Shown: in pieces, positions 7,991 through 16,917 of the stretch
Numbering within the stretch: position 1 is the stretch's first letter
Layout of the letters: every line of letters starts with the position of its first letter
Assembly: GCF_017355525.1 (NCBI RefSeq)
Contig: NZ_CP067395.1
Location: 1,798,001 to 1,862,000, forward strand
DNA: 64,000 nt
DNA from: Lysobacter enzymogenes
GTDB taxonomy: Bacteria > Pseudomonadota > Gammaproteobacteria > Xanthomonadales > Xanthomonadaceae
Direction of reading: 5' to 3'
Notes under the pieces: model-generated
Database searches by the model: none
Seen by the model: the letters and a program-made list of their open reading frames with translations, nothing else
What the model was told of the DNA's origin: nothing
Position numbers and translations under genes: made by a program

Positions 7991-8096
7991 CGTCATTCCC
8001 GCGAAAGCGGGAATCCAGAGCCTTCAGCGCCATGCCTCCTACCCGGAACGCCACGTCGCGATAAAGCCCTGGATCCCCGCCTGCGCGGGGATGACG
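7991..8096. repeat. Inverted pair of palindromic intergenic repeats
   Basis: Left unit CGTCATTCCCGCGAAAGCGG and right unit CGCCTGCGCGGGGATGACG are each a hairpin and are mirror-related, spaced about 45 bp. This pattern (ATTCCCGC...GGGAAT with GGATCCCCGC...GGGGATGACG) is common between genes in many proteobacteria. Together with the hairpin at 7956 it fills most of the 290-bp gap before pstC; nothing else was recognised there. Confidence 0.8.
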
Positions 8097-8236
8097 GTAG
8101 GTAAGAAACGCAACACCTGACTGTTCATCGGCTTCGGCACCTACCGCTCCGCGCCGAAGAAAACCGCGAGCATCCAACGCATCACCCGACAGCCAGCCTC
8201 CTTCCCACGCGTGGCCCCGCCGGATATCTCTCGCAA

Positions 8237-9208
8237 ATGAACGCGACCGCCCTACCCGCCCAAACCGGCCCCTCCGCCCGCGACGTCAAAGACGCGCGCC
8301 AGGATCGCCTGTTCCGCTACGCCCTCACCGCCACCGTCGTCTTCGTCCTGATCGCCCTCGCCAGCGCCGCGCTGTCGATGCTGTGGGGCGGCCGCCACGT
8401 GCTCGAAGAAGAAGGCATCGACTTCTTCATCACCGCGCAGTGGAACCCGGTCGAGAACCACTACGGCGCGCTGGTGCCGATCTACGGCACCATCGTCACC
8501 GCGCTGATCGCGATGGTCATCGCCGTGCCGGTCAGCTTCGGCATCGCCTTCTTCCTGACCGAGGTCGCGCCGCGCTGGGCGCGCGGTCCGATCGGCACCG
8601 CGATCGAGCTGCTCGCCGGCATCCCGTCGATCATCTACGGCATGTGGGGCCTGTTCGTGCTGGTGCCGGTGATGACCGAATACGTCACGCCCTGGCTCAA
8701 CGACCACGTCGGCACCTGGCCGCTGATCGGCCCGCTGTTCCAGGGCCCGCCGCTCGGCATCGGCATGCTGACCGCCGGCATCGTGCTGGCGATCATGGTC
8801 ATCCCGTTCATCTCCTCGGTGATGCGCGAAGTGTTCCTGACCGTGCCGACCCGGCTCAAGGAATCGGCCTACGCGCTGGGTTCGACCAAGTGGGAAGTCA
8901 GCTGGGACATCGTCCTGCCCTACACCCGCTCGGCGGTCATCGGCGGCGTGTTCCTCGGCCTGGGCCGCGCGCTCGGCGAGACCATGGCGGTGGCGTTCGT
9001 GATCGGCAACTCGGTCAACTTCTCCGCCTCGCTGCTGGAACCGGGCACCACCATCGCCGCGCTGATCGCCAACGACTTCGGCGAAGCCACCGAGACCTAC
9101 CGCTCGGCGCTGCTGCTGCTCGGCTTCGTGCTGTTCATCGTGACCTTCGTGGTGTTGGCCGCGGCGCGGCTGATGCTGATGCAACTCGCGCGCAAGGAGG
9201 GCAAGTGA
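8237..9208 (+). CDS. pstC: Phosphate ABC transporter permease PstC
   Basis: Inner-membrane permease subunit, 323 residues, six predicted membrane segments after a cytoplasmic N-terminus. Recognisable PstC features are PIYGTIVTALIAMVIAVPVS, the ELLAGIPSIIYGMWGL segment, and the cytoplasmic EAA-type loop ESAYALGSTKWEVSWDIVLP that docks onto PstB. It forms the channel with PstA. Its stop codon overlaps the pstA start (ATGA), indicating translational coupling. Confidence 0.97.
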   Translation: MNATALPAQTGPSARDVKDARQDRLFRYALTATVVFVLIALASAALSMLWGGRHVLEEEGIDFFITAQWNPVENHYGALVPIYGTIVTALIAMVIAVPVSFGIAFFLTEVAPRWARGPIGTAIELLAGIPSIIYGMWGLFVLVPVMTEYVTPWLNDHVGTWPLIGPLFQGPPLGIGMLTAGIVLAIMVIPFISSVMREVFLTVPTRLKESAYALGSTKWEVSWDIVLPYTRSAVIGGVFLGLGRALGETMAVAFVIGNSVNFSASLLEPGTTIAALIANDFGEATETYRSALLLLGFVLFIVTFVVLAAARLMLMQLARKEGK

Positions 9209-10113
9209 TGAGCGCCGTCGCCCGCAAGCACGACGCGGCCGAAGCCGCGCGCCACCGCACCGCCGATTCGCTGTACCGCCGCCGCCGCGTGGTCAACGCG
9301 GTGTCGGTGGTGCTGGCCTGCGGCGCCGCGCTGTTCGGCCTGTTCTTCCTCGGCTGGATCCTCTACACCCTGATCGCCAAGGGCATCGGCGGCATCAACC
9401 TGGCGCTGTTCACCCAGAACACGCCGCCGCCGATGCAGGAAGGCGGCCTGATGAACGCGTTCTTCGGCAGCGCGGTGATGTGCCTGATCGCGATCGTCAT
9501 CGGCACCCCGCTCGGCATCGCCGCCGGCACCTGGCTGGCCGAGTACGGCGCCGGGCGCAAGATGGGCACGGTGGTGCGCTTCGTCAACGACATCCTGTTG
9601 TCGGCGCCGTCGATCGTGCTCGGCCTGTTCGTCTACACCCTGGTGGTGATGCAGACCGGCGGCAACTTCTCCGCGCTGGCCGGCGCGATCGCCCTGGCCT
9701 TCATCGTGCTGCCGGTGGTGGTGCGCACCACCGACGAAATGCTGCGTCTGGTGCCGCCGCAGATGCGCGAAGCGGCGCTGTCGCTCGGCGTGCCGCAGTG
9801 GAAGGTCATCATGCAGGTGCTCTACCGCAGCGCCTCGGCCGGCATCGTCACCGGCGTGCTGCTGGCGCTGGCGCGCATCAGCGGCGAAACCGCGCCGCTG
9901 CTGTTCACCGCGTTCGGCAACCAGTACTGGAGCCACAACGTACTGCAGCCGATGGCGAGCGTGCCGGTGGTGATGAACCAGTTCGCCGGCAGCCCCTACG
10001 AAACCTGGCAGACCCTGGCCTGGGCCGGCGCGCTGGTGCTGACCTTCTTCGTCCTCGTCGTAAGCCTGCTCGCGCGCGCGCTGGTGCTGCGCAATCGGAT
10101 CCCCAATGACTGA
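9208..10113 (+). CDS. pstA: Phosphate ABC transporter permease PstA
   Basis: Second permease subunit, 301 residues. It has an N-terminal membrane helix (residues about 30-55), the conserved [14 protein letters not shown] segment, [17 protein letters not shown], and the EAA loop [19 protein letters not shown]. The ATG at 9208 overlaps the pstC stop and GGAGG lies 10 nt upstream; a GTG at 9205 is a possible alternative. Its end overlaps pstB by 8 bp. Confidence 0.97.
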   Translation: MSAVARKHDAAEAARHRTADSLYRRRRVVNAVSVVLACGAALFGLFFLGWILYTLIAKGIGGINLALFTQNTPPPMQEGGLMNAFFGSAVMCLIAIVIGTPLGIAAGTWLAEYGAGRKMGTVVRFVNDILLSAPSIVLGLFVYTLVVMQTGGNFSALAGAIALAFIVLPVVVRTTDEMLRLVPPQMREAALSLGVPQWKVIMQVLYRSASAGIVTGVLLALARISGETAPLLFTAFGNQYWSHNVLQPMASVPVVMNQFAGSPYETWQTLAWAGALVLTFFVLVVSLLARALVLRNRIPND

Positions 10114-10960
10114 CCTGTCCACCACTCCCGCCGCTGTCCGGAACCCAGTTATGAACGATGCCCGCCTGTCCGTCGCCACGCCCAGCCGCGAAGCGGTCGG
10201 CGCCAATCCGGTCAAGCTGGCCGCGCGCGACCTGAACTTCTATTACGACAAGTTCCACGCGCTCAAGTCGATCAATCTGGAAATCCCGGAAAAGCAGGTC
10301 ACCGCGCTGATCGGCCCGTCGGGCTGCGGCAAGTCGACCCTGCTGCGCATCTTCAACCGCATCTACGCGCTGTACCCGAAACTGGAAGCGCGCGGCCAGG
10401 TGCTGCTGGACGGGGACAACATCCTCGACCCGAAGTACCCGATGAACCGCCTGCGCAGCAAGGTCGGCATGGTGTTCCAGAAGCCGGTGCCGTTCCCGAT
10501 GACCATCTTCGAGAACGTGGCCTACGGCATCCGCCACCACGAGAAGCTGTCGAAGTCGGAAATGAACGACCGGGTCGAGCACGCGCTGCGCCAGGGCGCG
10601 CTGTGGGACGAGGTCAAGGACAAGCTCGGCCAGAGCGCGCTGGGCCTGTCCGGCGGCCAGCAGCAGCGCCTGTGCATCGCCCGCGCGGTCGCGCTGCGCC
10701 CGTCGGTGCTGCTGCTCGACGAGCCGACCTCGGCGCTGGACCCGATCTCGACCAGCCGCATCGAGCAACTGGTCGAGGAGCTCAAGAAGGACTACACGAT
10801 CGCGATCGTGACCCACAACATGCAGCAGGCCGCGCGCGTGTCCGACTTCACCGCCTTCATGTACCTGGGCGACCTGATCGAACACGGCCCGACCGAACAG
10901 ATCTTCTCCAAGCCGACCAAGCAGCAGACCGAGGACTACATCACCGGTCGGTTCGGCTGA
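10106..10960 (+). CDS. pstB: Phosphate ABC transporter ATPase PstB
   Basis: Cytoplasmic ATPase of the Pst importer, 284 residues, slightly long because of about 30 extra N-terminal residues. Walker [10 protein letters not shown], the Q-loop [18 protein letters not shown], signature LSGGQQQRL, and Walker [13 protein letters not shown] are all intact. The switch His lies in VTHNMQQA. A later in-frame ATG at 10151 ([10 protein letters not shown]) is a possible alternative start. Confidence 0.97.
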   Translation: MTDLSTTPAAVRNPVMNDARLSVATPSREAVGANPVKLAARDLNFYYDKFHALKSINLEIPEKQVTALIGPSGCGKSTLLRIFNRIYALYPKLEARGQVLLDGDNILDPKYPMNRLRSKVGMVFQKPVPFPMTIFENVAYGIRHHEKLSKSEMNDRVEHALRQGALWDEVKDKLGQSALGLSGGQQQRLCIARAVALRPSVLLLDEPTSALDPISTSRIEQLVEELKKDYTIAIVTHNMQQAARVSDFTAFMYLGDLIEHGPTEQIFSKPTKQQTEDYITGRFG

Positions 10961-10974
10961 TTCATCCCTACGAG

Positions 10975-11080
10975 CCCCTCTCCCGCCCGCGGGAGAGGGG
11001 TTGGGGTGAGGGCGACGCCGACGCGCGCCCTCATCCGCCCTGCGGGCACCTTCTCCCGCCAGCGCGAGAAGGAAAAACGC
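10975..11080. repeat. Palindromic intergenic repeat between pstB and phoU
   Basis: Starts with a hairpin CCCCTCTCCCGC / GCGGGAGAGGGG, followed by GGTTGGGGTGAGGG and then a mirrored unit CCCTCATCCGCCCTGCGGGC / CTTCTCCCG. This composite is a widespread intergenic element in Xanthomonadaceae as I remember it. It separates phoU from pstB by 136 bp without an evident T-tract terminator. Confidence 0.75.
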
Positions 11081-11096
11081 GATCAGGACACCACTC

Positions 11097-11807
11097 ATGA
11101 GCAACCAGATGCACGACCACATCGTCAAAAGCTACGACGACGAGCAGCGCCGCCTGCTCGACGAAACCCTGCGCATGGGCGAGATCGCCGCCGCGCAGCT
11201 GGAATCCGCGCTCGACGTGGTCCAGCGCCGCGACGACAAGGCCGCCGAGCGCATCATCGCCAACGACGAAGCGATCGACGCGCTCGAGCAGGAAATCAGC
11301 CACGACGTGATGAAGCTGGCGCTGCGCGGGCCGATGGCGCGCGATCTGCGCGAGATCCTCGCCGCGATCCGCATCGCCTCGGACATCGAACGCGTCGGCG
11401 ACTACGCCGCCAACGTGGCCAAGCGCTCGACCGCGCTGAACCTGTCGCCGCCGCTGCCGCACGTGGCCGGCCTGCACGCGCTGGGCACCCTCGCGGTCAA
11501 GCAGCTGCGCGACGTGCTGGTGGCCTACCGCGACAACGACATCGAGCTGGCGCAGCGGGTGCGCGACCGCGACGCCGAGGTCGACACCGCCTACACCGGC
11601 CTGTTCCGCGAACTGCTGACCTACATGATGGAAGACGCGCGCAGCATCACCGCCTGCACCCATCTGCTGTTCATGGCCAAGAACATCGAGCGGGTCGGCG
11701 ACCACGCCACCAACATCGCCGAGAACGTGTGGTTCCTGGTCAAGGGCGACGAACCGTTGCCGCCGCGCGACAAGCGCGACACCACCAACACCACCGCTTC
11801 GGTCTGA
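11097..11807 (+). CDS. phoU: Phosphate signalling complex protein PhoU
   Basis: Cytoplasmic all-helical regulator, 236 residues, two PhoU repeats (about residues 15-105 and 120-210). Each carries an acidic metal-binding motif: EAIDALEQEISHDVM with IRIASDIERVGDYAANVAKR in the first and DAEVDTAYTGLFRE with KNIERVGDHATNIAENV in the second. PhoU connects the Pst transporter state to PhoR and prevents PhoB activation when phosphate is ample. It closes the pst operon; phoB and phoR are not in the window. Confidence 0.97.
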   Translation: MSNQMHDHIVKSYDDEQRRLLDETLRMGEIAAAQLESALDVVQRRDDKAAERIIANDEAIDALEQEISHDVMKLALRGPMARDLREILAAIRIASDIERVGDYAANVAKRSTALNLSPPLPHVAGLHALGTLAVKQLRDVLVAYRDNDIELAQRVRDRDAEVDTAYTGLFRELLTYMMEDARSITACTHLLFMAKNIERVGDHATNIAENVWFLVKGDEPLPPRDKRDTTNTTASV

Positions 11808-11845
11808 AGCCCGGGCGCCGCGCGCGCCCGCACCGGTCCACGCCA

Positions 11846-11873
11846 CGGCCCGCCGCGTTCCGGCGGGCCGTTT
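11846..11873 (+). terminator. Terminator-like hairpin after phoU
   Basis: A 10-bp stem CGGCCCGCCG with 5-nt loop and complement, followed by TTTGCGTTC. The remaining sequence up to the sigma-factor start at 12139 is GC-rich and showed no coding or structured element. Confidence 0.65.
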
Positions 11874-12138
11874 GCGTTCAGGCGCCGGCGACGGGGCCGC
11901 GCTGCACCGCAACACAGCGCCGCCGACCGCCGCGCCGCCCGTCGGCGGCGCTTACCGGCCGCGGCGTCTCGGCCTGGCCTGCAACCGGTTACAGGCGCCG
12001 CCGCGCTGAACGCCTTGTGAACCTTGCCGCCATAGCAAGCCCCCGCCGCGAACCCTCGCGCCCCCCGCCCCTCTCTTGATCCATGCCCGCACCCCTTGCC
12101 GGGTGTATTTTCACGAATCTGGAGAGGACCACCGCGAG

Positions 12139-12654
12139 ATGACGCCGTCACTGGCCAATGGCGATCTGGCCGCCGCCCGCGCGGGCGACACGGCTGCCCT
12201 GGAACGGGTGCTGCGGCACTCGCGCCAGGACCTGCGCCGCTACGCCGAATTCCACTGCGTCATCAACGACATCGAGGACGCGGTGCAGGAAAGCCTGATC
12301 GCGGTCTCGCGCAAGCTGCGCGACCTGCGCGTGCTCGAGTGCTTCGTCTCCTGGTCGTTCCGCATCGTCAAGCGCGAGTGCAACCGGCTCAAGCGCGGCC
12401 GCCGGATGCTCAGCGGCCAGCCGATCACCGACGAGATCGCGCCGGTCGTCACGCCTGAACCGGCCGAATGGCGCCACGATGTCGCCGCCGCGCTGGAATC
12501 GCTGCCCGCGCACTATCGCCAGATCATCCTGCTGCGCGATCTTGAAGGCCTGACCGTGGCCGAGATCGGCGAGGAGCTCGGCATGACCCGGGAAGCGGTC
12601 AAGTCGCGCCTGCACCGCGCCCGCGTGCTGGCGCGCGAGTATCTGTCGCCATGA
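12139..12654 (+). CDS. ECF-type sigma-70 family sigma factor
   Basis: A 171-residue sigma factor with region 2 ([20 protein letters not shown] and the [15 protein letters not shown] helix) and region 4 helix-turn-helix ([20 protein letters not shown] ... [15 protein letters not shown]). Regions 1 and 3 are missing, as in ECF sigmas. The start at 12139 follows GGAGAGGACC and avoids an N-terminal extension that does not look sigma-like. It is the gene immediately before the hvfABC cluster in the same orientation, 211 bp away. ECF sigmas are linked to related metal-responsive DUF2282/DUF692 loci in other bacteria, so control of hvfA is a reasonable inference. No anti-sigma gene is adjacent. Confidence 0.88.
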   Translation: MTPSLANGDLAAARAGDTAALERVLRHSRQDLRRYAEFHCVINDIEDAVQESLIAVSRKLRDLRVLECFVSWSFRIVKRECNRLKRGRRMLSGQPITDEIAPVVTPEPAEWRHDVAAALESLPAHYRQIILLRDLEGLTVAEIGEELGMTREAVKSRLHRARVLAREYLSP

Positions 12655-12744
12655 CTGCATCCGCCGCGCCGCGGGCGCCGTATTCCAGGCTTGTGTGTCC
12701 CGCAACCCGCCGCCGGCGAGCGCAACCGCCCAGGCCGTTACCTA

Positions 12745-12774
12745 TGTCACCCCGCAACGCCCCGCAATCGATCT
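12745..12774 (+). promoter_or_regulatory. Possible ECF promoter of hvfA
   Basis: TGTCACC (12745-12751), a 17-nt spacer and CGATCT (12769-12774) resemble the TGTAACC / CGA-type elements used by some ECF sigma factors. It would leave an untranslated leader of about 85 nt before hvfA. The match is by eye and tentative. Confidence 0.3.
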
Positions 12775-12865
12775 AAGCTCCGCACCATTCTCGTTTCCCG
12801 AACGGGCCCCGCCCGCTCGAACTACACCGGCGGAGCACCTGCCCGTCGCCACCTGGAGAGAACGC

Positions 12866-13258
12866 ATGTCCAAGCACATCAACAAACCCGTCGCCCTCGC
12901 CCTCGGCGCCACCCTGCTCGGCGGCCTGGGCCTGTCGGCTTCCGCGTTCGCGATGAACGACCTGTCGCAGGGCTATCTGCTCGGCGCCCAGCAGGCGCAG
13001 ACCGCCGAGAAGGCCGCCGACGCCAAGGCCGCCGATGCGGCCAAGAAGGCCGAAGGCAGCTGCGGCGCCGACAAGAAGAAGGCCGAAGGCAGCTGCGGCG
13101 GCGACAAGAAGAAGGCCGAAGGCAAGTGCGGCGGCGACAAGAAGAAGCACGAAGGCAAGTGCGGCGCCGACAAGAAGAAGGCCGAGGGCAAGTGCGGCGG
13201 CGACAAGAAGAAGGCCGAAGGCAAGTGCGGCGAAGGCAAGTGCGGCGGTTCGGTGTAA
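12866..13258 (+). CDS. hvfA: HvfA-type RiPP metallophore precursor
   Basis: A 130-residue precursor peptide. A signal peptide (cleavage near SASAFA, residue 29) precedes a short Gln/Ala helix and a repeat tail in which seven cysteines occur at residues 66, 77, 88, 99, 110, 121 and 126, the first six at exact 11-residue intervals. The unit is EG(S/K)CG(G/A)DKKK(A/H); two units read EGSCG and five read EGKCG. In Haemophilus HvfA the EGKCG cysteines are converted by HvfB/HvfC to copper-binding oxazolone/thioamide pairs. The ribosome site GGAGAG stands 6 nt before the ATG. hvfB follows after 13 bp. Signal peptide, motif and neighbours make the family call firm; the modification in this organism is inference. 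Confidence 0.9.
   Translation: MSKHINKPVALALGATLLGGLGLSASAFAMNDLSQGYLLGAQQAQTAEKAADAKAADAAKKAEGSCGADKKKAEGSCGGDKKKAEGKCGGDKKKHEGKCGADKKKAEGKCGGDKKKAEGKCGEGKCGGSV
13052..13246 (+). repeat. 33-bp tandem coding repeat in hvfA
   Basis: Five near-identical 33-bp units starting at each EGxCG codon, plus a truncated double unit at the end. They encode the modifiable cysteines. Repeat-number variation between strains would change metal-binding capacity. Confidence 0.85.
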
Positions 13259-13271
13259 TCGCGGCGAATCG

Positions 13272-14156
13272 ATGAACGGCACGCATTCGCTGACTCCGGA
13301 TGCCGTCGGTCTCGGCCTGCGGCGGGCCCTGCTGGGCCCGCTGCAGTCCGCGCCGCACGCGCCGGGCGCCGCGCGCGATTTCGATTTCCTCGAACTCGCG
13401 CCGGAGAACTGGATCGGCGTCGGCGGCGCCTACGGCGAGCAGTTGCGCGAGCTGTCCGCGCGCTATCCGCTGGTCTGCCACGGCCTGTCGCTGTCGCTCG
13501 GCGGCACCGCGCCGCTGGACGAGACCTTCCTCGCCCGCGTGCGCCGTTTCCTCGACGAACACGAGGTGGCCTGCTACAGCGAACACCTGAGCTATTGCAG
13601 CGACGACGGCCATCTCTACGACCTGCTGCCGATTCCGTTCACCGAGGAAGCCGTGCACCACGTCGCCGCGCGCATCCGCCGCGCCCAGGACATCGTCGGC
13701 CGCCGCATCGCGGTGGAAAACGCGTCCTACTACGCCGCGCCGCACCAGGAAATGAGCGAGATCGAGTTCACCCGCGCGGTGCTGGCCGAAGCCGACTGCG
13801 ACCTGCTGCTGGACGTCAACAACGTCTACGTCAATTCGATCAACCACCGCTACGACGCGCTGGAATTCATCCGCGCGATGCCGCACGAGCGCATCGCCTA
13901 TCTGCACGTCGCCGGCCATTACGACGAAGCCGACGACCTCAAGGTCGACACCCACGGCGCGCCGGTCAAGCGCGAGGTCTGGGACCTGCTCGGCGACGCC
14001 TACCGCCTGTTCGGGCCGCGCCCGACCCTGCTGGAACGCGACTTCAACTTTCCGCCGTACGCAGAACTGGTCGAAGAACTCGGCCTGGTGCGGCGGATCC
14101 TGCGCGAATCGGCGGCGCCGGCCGCGCGCGAGCCCTCGCGCCAGGCGCGCGCCTGA
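13272..14156 (+). CDS. hvfB: HvfB-type multinuclear non-haem iron oxidase (DUF692)
   Basis: A 294-residue TIM-barrel enzyme of the DUF692/MNIO family. Family motifs with probable iron ligands are visible in order: [68 protein letters not shown] and [11 protein letters not shown]. Members use two or three iron ions and oxygen to oxidise cysteine backbones in RiPP precursors. Here the substrate is expected to be the Cys repeats of HvfA encoded directly upstream. It begins 13 bp after hvfA and ends 4 bp before hvfC, so the three genes form one operon. Confidence 0.93.
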   Translation: MNGTHSLTPDAVGLGLRRALLGPLQSAPHAPGAARDFDFLELAPENWIGVGGAYGEQLRELSARYPLVCHGLSLSLGGTAPLDETFLARVRRFLDEHEVACYSEHLSYCSDDGHLYDLLPIPFTEEAVHHVAARIRRAQDIVGRRIAVENASYYAAPHQEMSEIEFTRAVLAEADCDLLLDVNNVYVNSINHRYDALEFIRAMPHERIAYLHVAGHYDEADDLKVDTHGAPVKREVWDLLGDAYRLFGPRPTLLERDFNFPPYAELVEELGLVRRILRESAAPAAREPSRQARA

Positions 14157-14160
14157 GCCC

Positions 14161-14913
14161 ATGAGCGACGCCGTCTCGCGCCTGCGCGCGCAACAGTTCG
14201 AACTGACCCAGCACTTGCGCGATCCAGCCGCGAGCCCGGCCCCGGCCGGCATCGAAGACCGCCGCCTCGGCGTCTACCGCGACCTGCTGTTCAACAACAT
14301 CCTGAGCCTGTTGTCGGGCAACTTCCCGGTGATCGAACGCGTCCTCGGCGAAGAACGCTGGCCGCGGTTGGTGCGCGATTTCTTTCGCGACCACCGCAGC
14401 CACACGCCGCTGTTCCCCGAGATCGCGCGCGAGTTCCAGCGCTACCTGCAAGGCCTGGACGCGCTCGATCCGCCGTTCCTGCTGGAGCTGGCGCACTACG
14501 AATGGGTCGAGCTGGCCCTGCAGTTCAGCGAGGCGGCCGCGCCGCGCGACGACGGCAGCCTCGCCGACGCCGACCTGCTCGATCGCCCGCCGCAGCTGTC
14601 GCCGCTGGCCTGGCCGCTGGCCTACGCCTGGCCGGTGCACCGGATCGGCCCCGAGTTCCAGCCGACGCAGCCGCCCGCGGCGCCGACCCTGCTGCTGTTG
14701 CGGCGCGAAGCCGACGGCGAGGTGCTTTTCTCCGAACTGAGCCCGTTGGCGTTCCGCCTGCTGCAACGGCTGGAGGAAGCGCCGCAGCTCAGCGGCCGCG
14801 AGCAGTTGCGCGCGCTGGCGGCCGAAGCCGGCAGCGACGACGCGGCCGCGTTCGTGGACATGGGCGCCGGCCTGCTGCGGCAGATGCGCGCGAACGGCGT
14901 CGTCTACTTCTGA
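14161..14913 (+). CDS. hvfC: HvfC-type DUF2063 partner protein
   Basis: A 250-residue protein with the N-terminal DUF2063 domain (about residues 5-105; motifs RLGVYRDLLFNNILSLLSGN, FPVIERVLGEERW and HTPLFPEIAREFQRYL) and a variable C-terminal half resembling a precursor-recognition domain. DUF2063 proteins are obligate partners of MNIO enzymes such as MbnB/MbnC, binding the leader of the precursor and positioning it. It lies 4 bp after hvfB. A family 1 REP element follows immediately. Confidence 0.9.
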   Translation: MSDAVSRLRAQQFELTQHLRDPAASPAPAGIEDRRLGVYRDLLFNNILSLLSGNFPVIERVLGEERWPRLVRDFFRDHRSHTPLFPEIAREFQRYLQGLDALDPPFLLELAHYEWVELALQFSEAAAPRDDGSLADADLLDRPPQLSPLAWPLAYAWPVHRIGPEFQPTQPPAAPTLLLLRREADGEVLFSELSPLAFRLLQRLEEAPQLSGREQLRALAAEAGSDDAAAFVDMGAGLLRQMRANGVVYF

Positions 14914-14928
14914 CCGAAGCCCCCTGTA

Positions 14929-15027
14929 GGAGCGGCGCAAGCCGCGACCGCGACAACGCAACTGCGGCGCCGGTTTCGGCGTAGCTGCATTGTCGCAGTC
15001 GCGGCTCGCGCCGCTCCTACAGGGGGC
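14929..15027. repeat. REP-like inverted pair, family 1, copy B
   Basis: Outer ends GCCCCCTGTAGGAGCGGCGC and complement; arms about 40 bp, centre near 14975. It separates hvfC from the rnt gene and might act as an mRNA-stabilising or terminating structure for hvfABC. Confidence 0.9.
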
Positions 15028-15076
15028 AACCGCGTCTCCGGCGACCGGCGAGCCTCGATTTGCTAGGCTTCCCGCC

Positions 15077-15727
15077 ATGATCGACCCCGGCCCCACCCCC
15101 AACGCCGCCCCCGCCGCGCCCATCCCCGCCACCCTCGCCACCCGCTTCCGCGGCTACCTGCCGGTGGTCGTGGACGTGGAAACCGGCGGCTTCGACTGGA
15201 ACAAGCACGCGCTGCTCGAAATCGCCGTGCAGCCGATCGAACTCGACGCCGACGGCCTGCTGGTGCCCGGCGAGATCGCCAGCGCGCACGTGGTGCCCGC
15301 CGCCGGCACCCTGATCGACCCCAAGTCGCTGGAAGTCACCGGCATCGACATCGACCACCCGTTCCGCGACGCCAAGCCCGAGCGGCAGGCGCTGGAAGCG
15401 GTGTTCGCGCCGGTGCGCGAAGCGGTCAAGCGCCACGGCTGCCAACGCGCGATCCTGGTCGGCCACAACGCCCACTTCGACCTCAACTTCCTCAACGCCG
15501 CGGTCGCCCGCAGCGGCCACAAGCGCAACCCGTTCCACCCTTTCAGCGTGTTCGACACCGTGACCCTGGCCGGCGTCGCCTACGGCCAGACCGTGCTGGC
15601 GCGCGCGGTGCAGGCCGCGGGTTTCGTCTGGAACGGCGAGGAAGCGCATTCGGCGGTGTACGACACCGAGCGCACGGCGGAGCTGTTCTGCAAGATCGTC
15701 AACGCCTGGCCGGCGCGCGGCGCTTGA
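15077..15727 (+). CDS. rnt: Ribonuclease T
   Basis: A 216-residue DEDDh exoribonuclease that trims tRNA and 5S/23S rRNA 3-prime ends. Catalytic residues are visible in [12 protein letters not shown] (D and E), [13 protein letters not shown] (D) and [17 protein letters not shown] (H and D). Basic residues expected for RNA binding occur around [16 protein letters not shown]. The Pro/Ala-rich first 20 residues are unusual and may be spurious if translation starts later, but no better start with a ribosome site was seen. Confidence 0.95.
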   Translation: MIDPGPTPNAAPAAPIPATLATRFRGYLPVVVDVETGGFDWNKHALLEIAVQPIELDADGLLVPGEIASAHVVPAAGTLIDPKSLEVTGIDIDHPFRDAKPERQALEAVFAPVREAVKRHGCQRAILVGHNAHFDLNFLNAAVARSGHKRNPFHPFSVFDTVTLAGVAYGQTVLARAVQAAGFVWNGEEAHSAVYDTERTAELFCKIVNAWPARGA

Positions 15728-15752
15728 TCCGCCGGGCTGCAGGGACGCAGTC

Positions 15753-16784
15753 GTGATCGAGGCTTCGACTTCTCTCCCCTATTTCTGGGCGCCGGGCGCG
15801 GGTCCGGACCCGCGCGCGTTGCAGCGCTTGCGCGCGCTGACCCGATTGCCGAAGCAGGCGGTGGGCGAAGCCTGGTTCATGGGCGAGCATCGCGGCCGCT
15901 TCTTCTCGCTGATGCACGACGATCCGCGGCAATGGCCCGAGATGGACTTGCGCACGGCATTGTTCGAAATCTCTTCCGGCATTTCCTGTTTCGGCCCGCG
16001 GCGCGAATGGCAGTTGTGGTGCGCGTTCCTGCTGCCGCGGTCGCTGGAGCTGCTCGATCCGGCGCTCGATGCCTATTCCGCGCGGCATCTGCATCCGGCC
16101 TTGGTCACCGCGACGCTGATGAATCTGGCCCAGCCGGCGTTCCCGCGGCTGCCGCCGCAAGTGCCGCGCGATCTGCTCGACACGCTCGGCCGCGCGATGT
16201 TCGCCTCGTCGCTCTGGCACGCAGGCCGCATGCGCGAGGAGGCGTGGTGCCGGCCGTTCCGCGTCGGCACGATCGACGGCGACACGATCGAACCCGATCA
16301 GACCTTCGCCGCGTCCTGCGCGCTGGCGCTGAAGCTGCTGGAGCCGGCGCAGTTGCAAGGCTGGCTGGCCTCGGCGCTGGCGATCGACGATCCGCATTGG
16401 CGCGCGGCCTGGGTGGTGTGTCTGCATGCGGCCGCGCCGATGATCCTGGAGGGGGCGTATCCGGACGAACTGGATCCGGACGAGTTGGGCGAATGGAATC
16501 CCCACAGCGCACGCGAATCGAGTCTGGCGGTTTGGGAAAACAGCCATACGATCAAGCGCGAGGCCTGCGTGCGCGTGCCCGGCCAGGACACGCCGTCCTT
16601 CATCGACCCGGACAATCGCCACGCCTTCGTCGCAGCCCTGCGCAGCCTGCTCGGCCGCGGCCGGCTGGAACAGTGGGCGCACGCCCTGTCCGCCTCGGAA
16701 GCTTATCCCGGGCAATTGGACTGCGCCCGCCGGCAATACGCCGTCGCCGCGCGCGGCGCGCTGGAGCGCTACCGGCTGGAATGA
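15753..16784 (+). CDS. Hypothetical protein, 343 residues
   Basis: Not recognised. GTG start with AGGGA eight nt upstream. The sequence is mostly helical, Trp- and Leu-rich, without signal peptide or membrane segment, and contains acidic patches (GAYPDELDPDELGEW). Cysteines are scattered with no metal-site spacing. Codon use and GC are like the neighbours, so it looks native. It lies 25 bp after rnt and 133 bp before the GH19-like gene; either partnership is possible. It might be an immunity or regulatory partner for the lytic enzyme, but nothing in the sequence proves that. Confidence 0.7.
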   Translation: MIEASTSLPYFWAPGAGPDPRALQRLRALTRLPKQAVGEAWFMGEHRGRFFSLMHDDPRQWPEMDLRTALFEISSGISCFGPRREWQLWCAFLLPRSLELLDPALDAYSARHLHPALVTATLMNLAQPAFPRLPPQVPRDLLDTLGRAMFASSLWHAGRMREEAWCRPFRVGTIDGDTIEPDQTFAASCALALKLLEPAQLQGWLASALAIDDPHWRAAWVVCLHAAAPMILEGAYPDELDPDELGEWNPHSARESSLAVWENSHTIKREACVRVPGQDTPSFIDPDNRHAFVAALRSLLGRGRLEQWAHALSASEAYPGQLDCARRQYAVAARGALERYRLE

Positions 16785-16917
16785 CAGCTCCGCAGGAATG
16801 TTGCGCCCACGCAACATCCCCGCCCTGGCCGCCCGCCACGGGCGCCCCCGTTCGATGGAATGCGCGGCCCCCGCTGCGCGCGGCGCCATCGCCGCGATCC
16901 ACGGATGGGAGGACAGG

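Noticed and set aside
13052..13246. Direct repeats considered as a CRISPR array
   Set aside because: The 33-bp units are contiguous, in frame, lack unique spacers and encode the EGxCG peptide repeats of HvfA.
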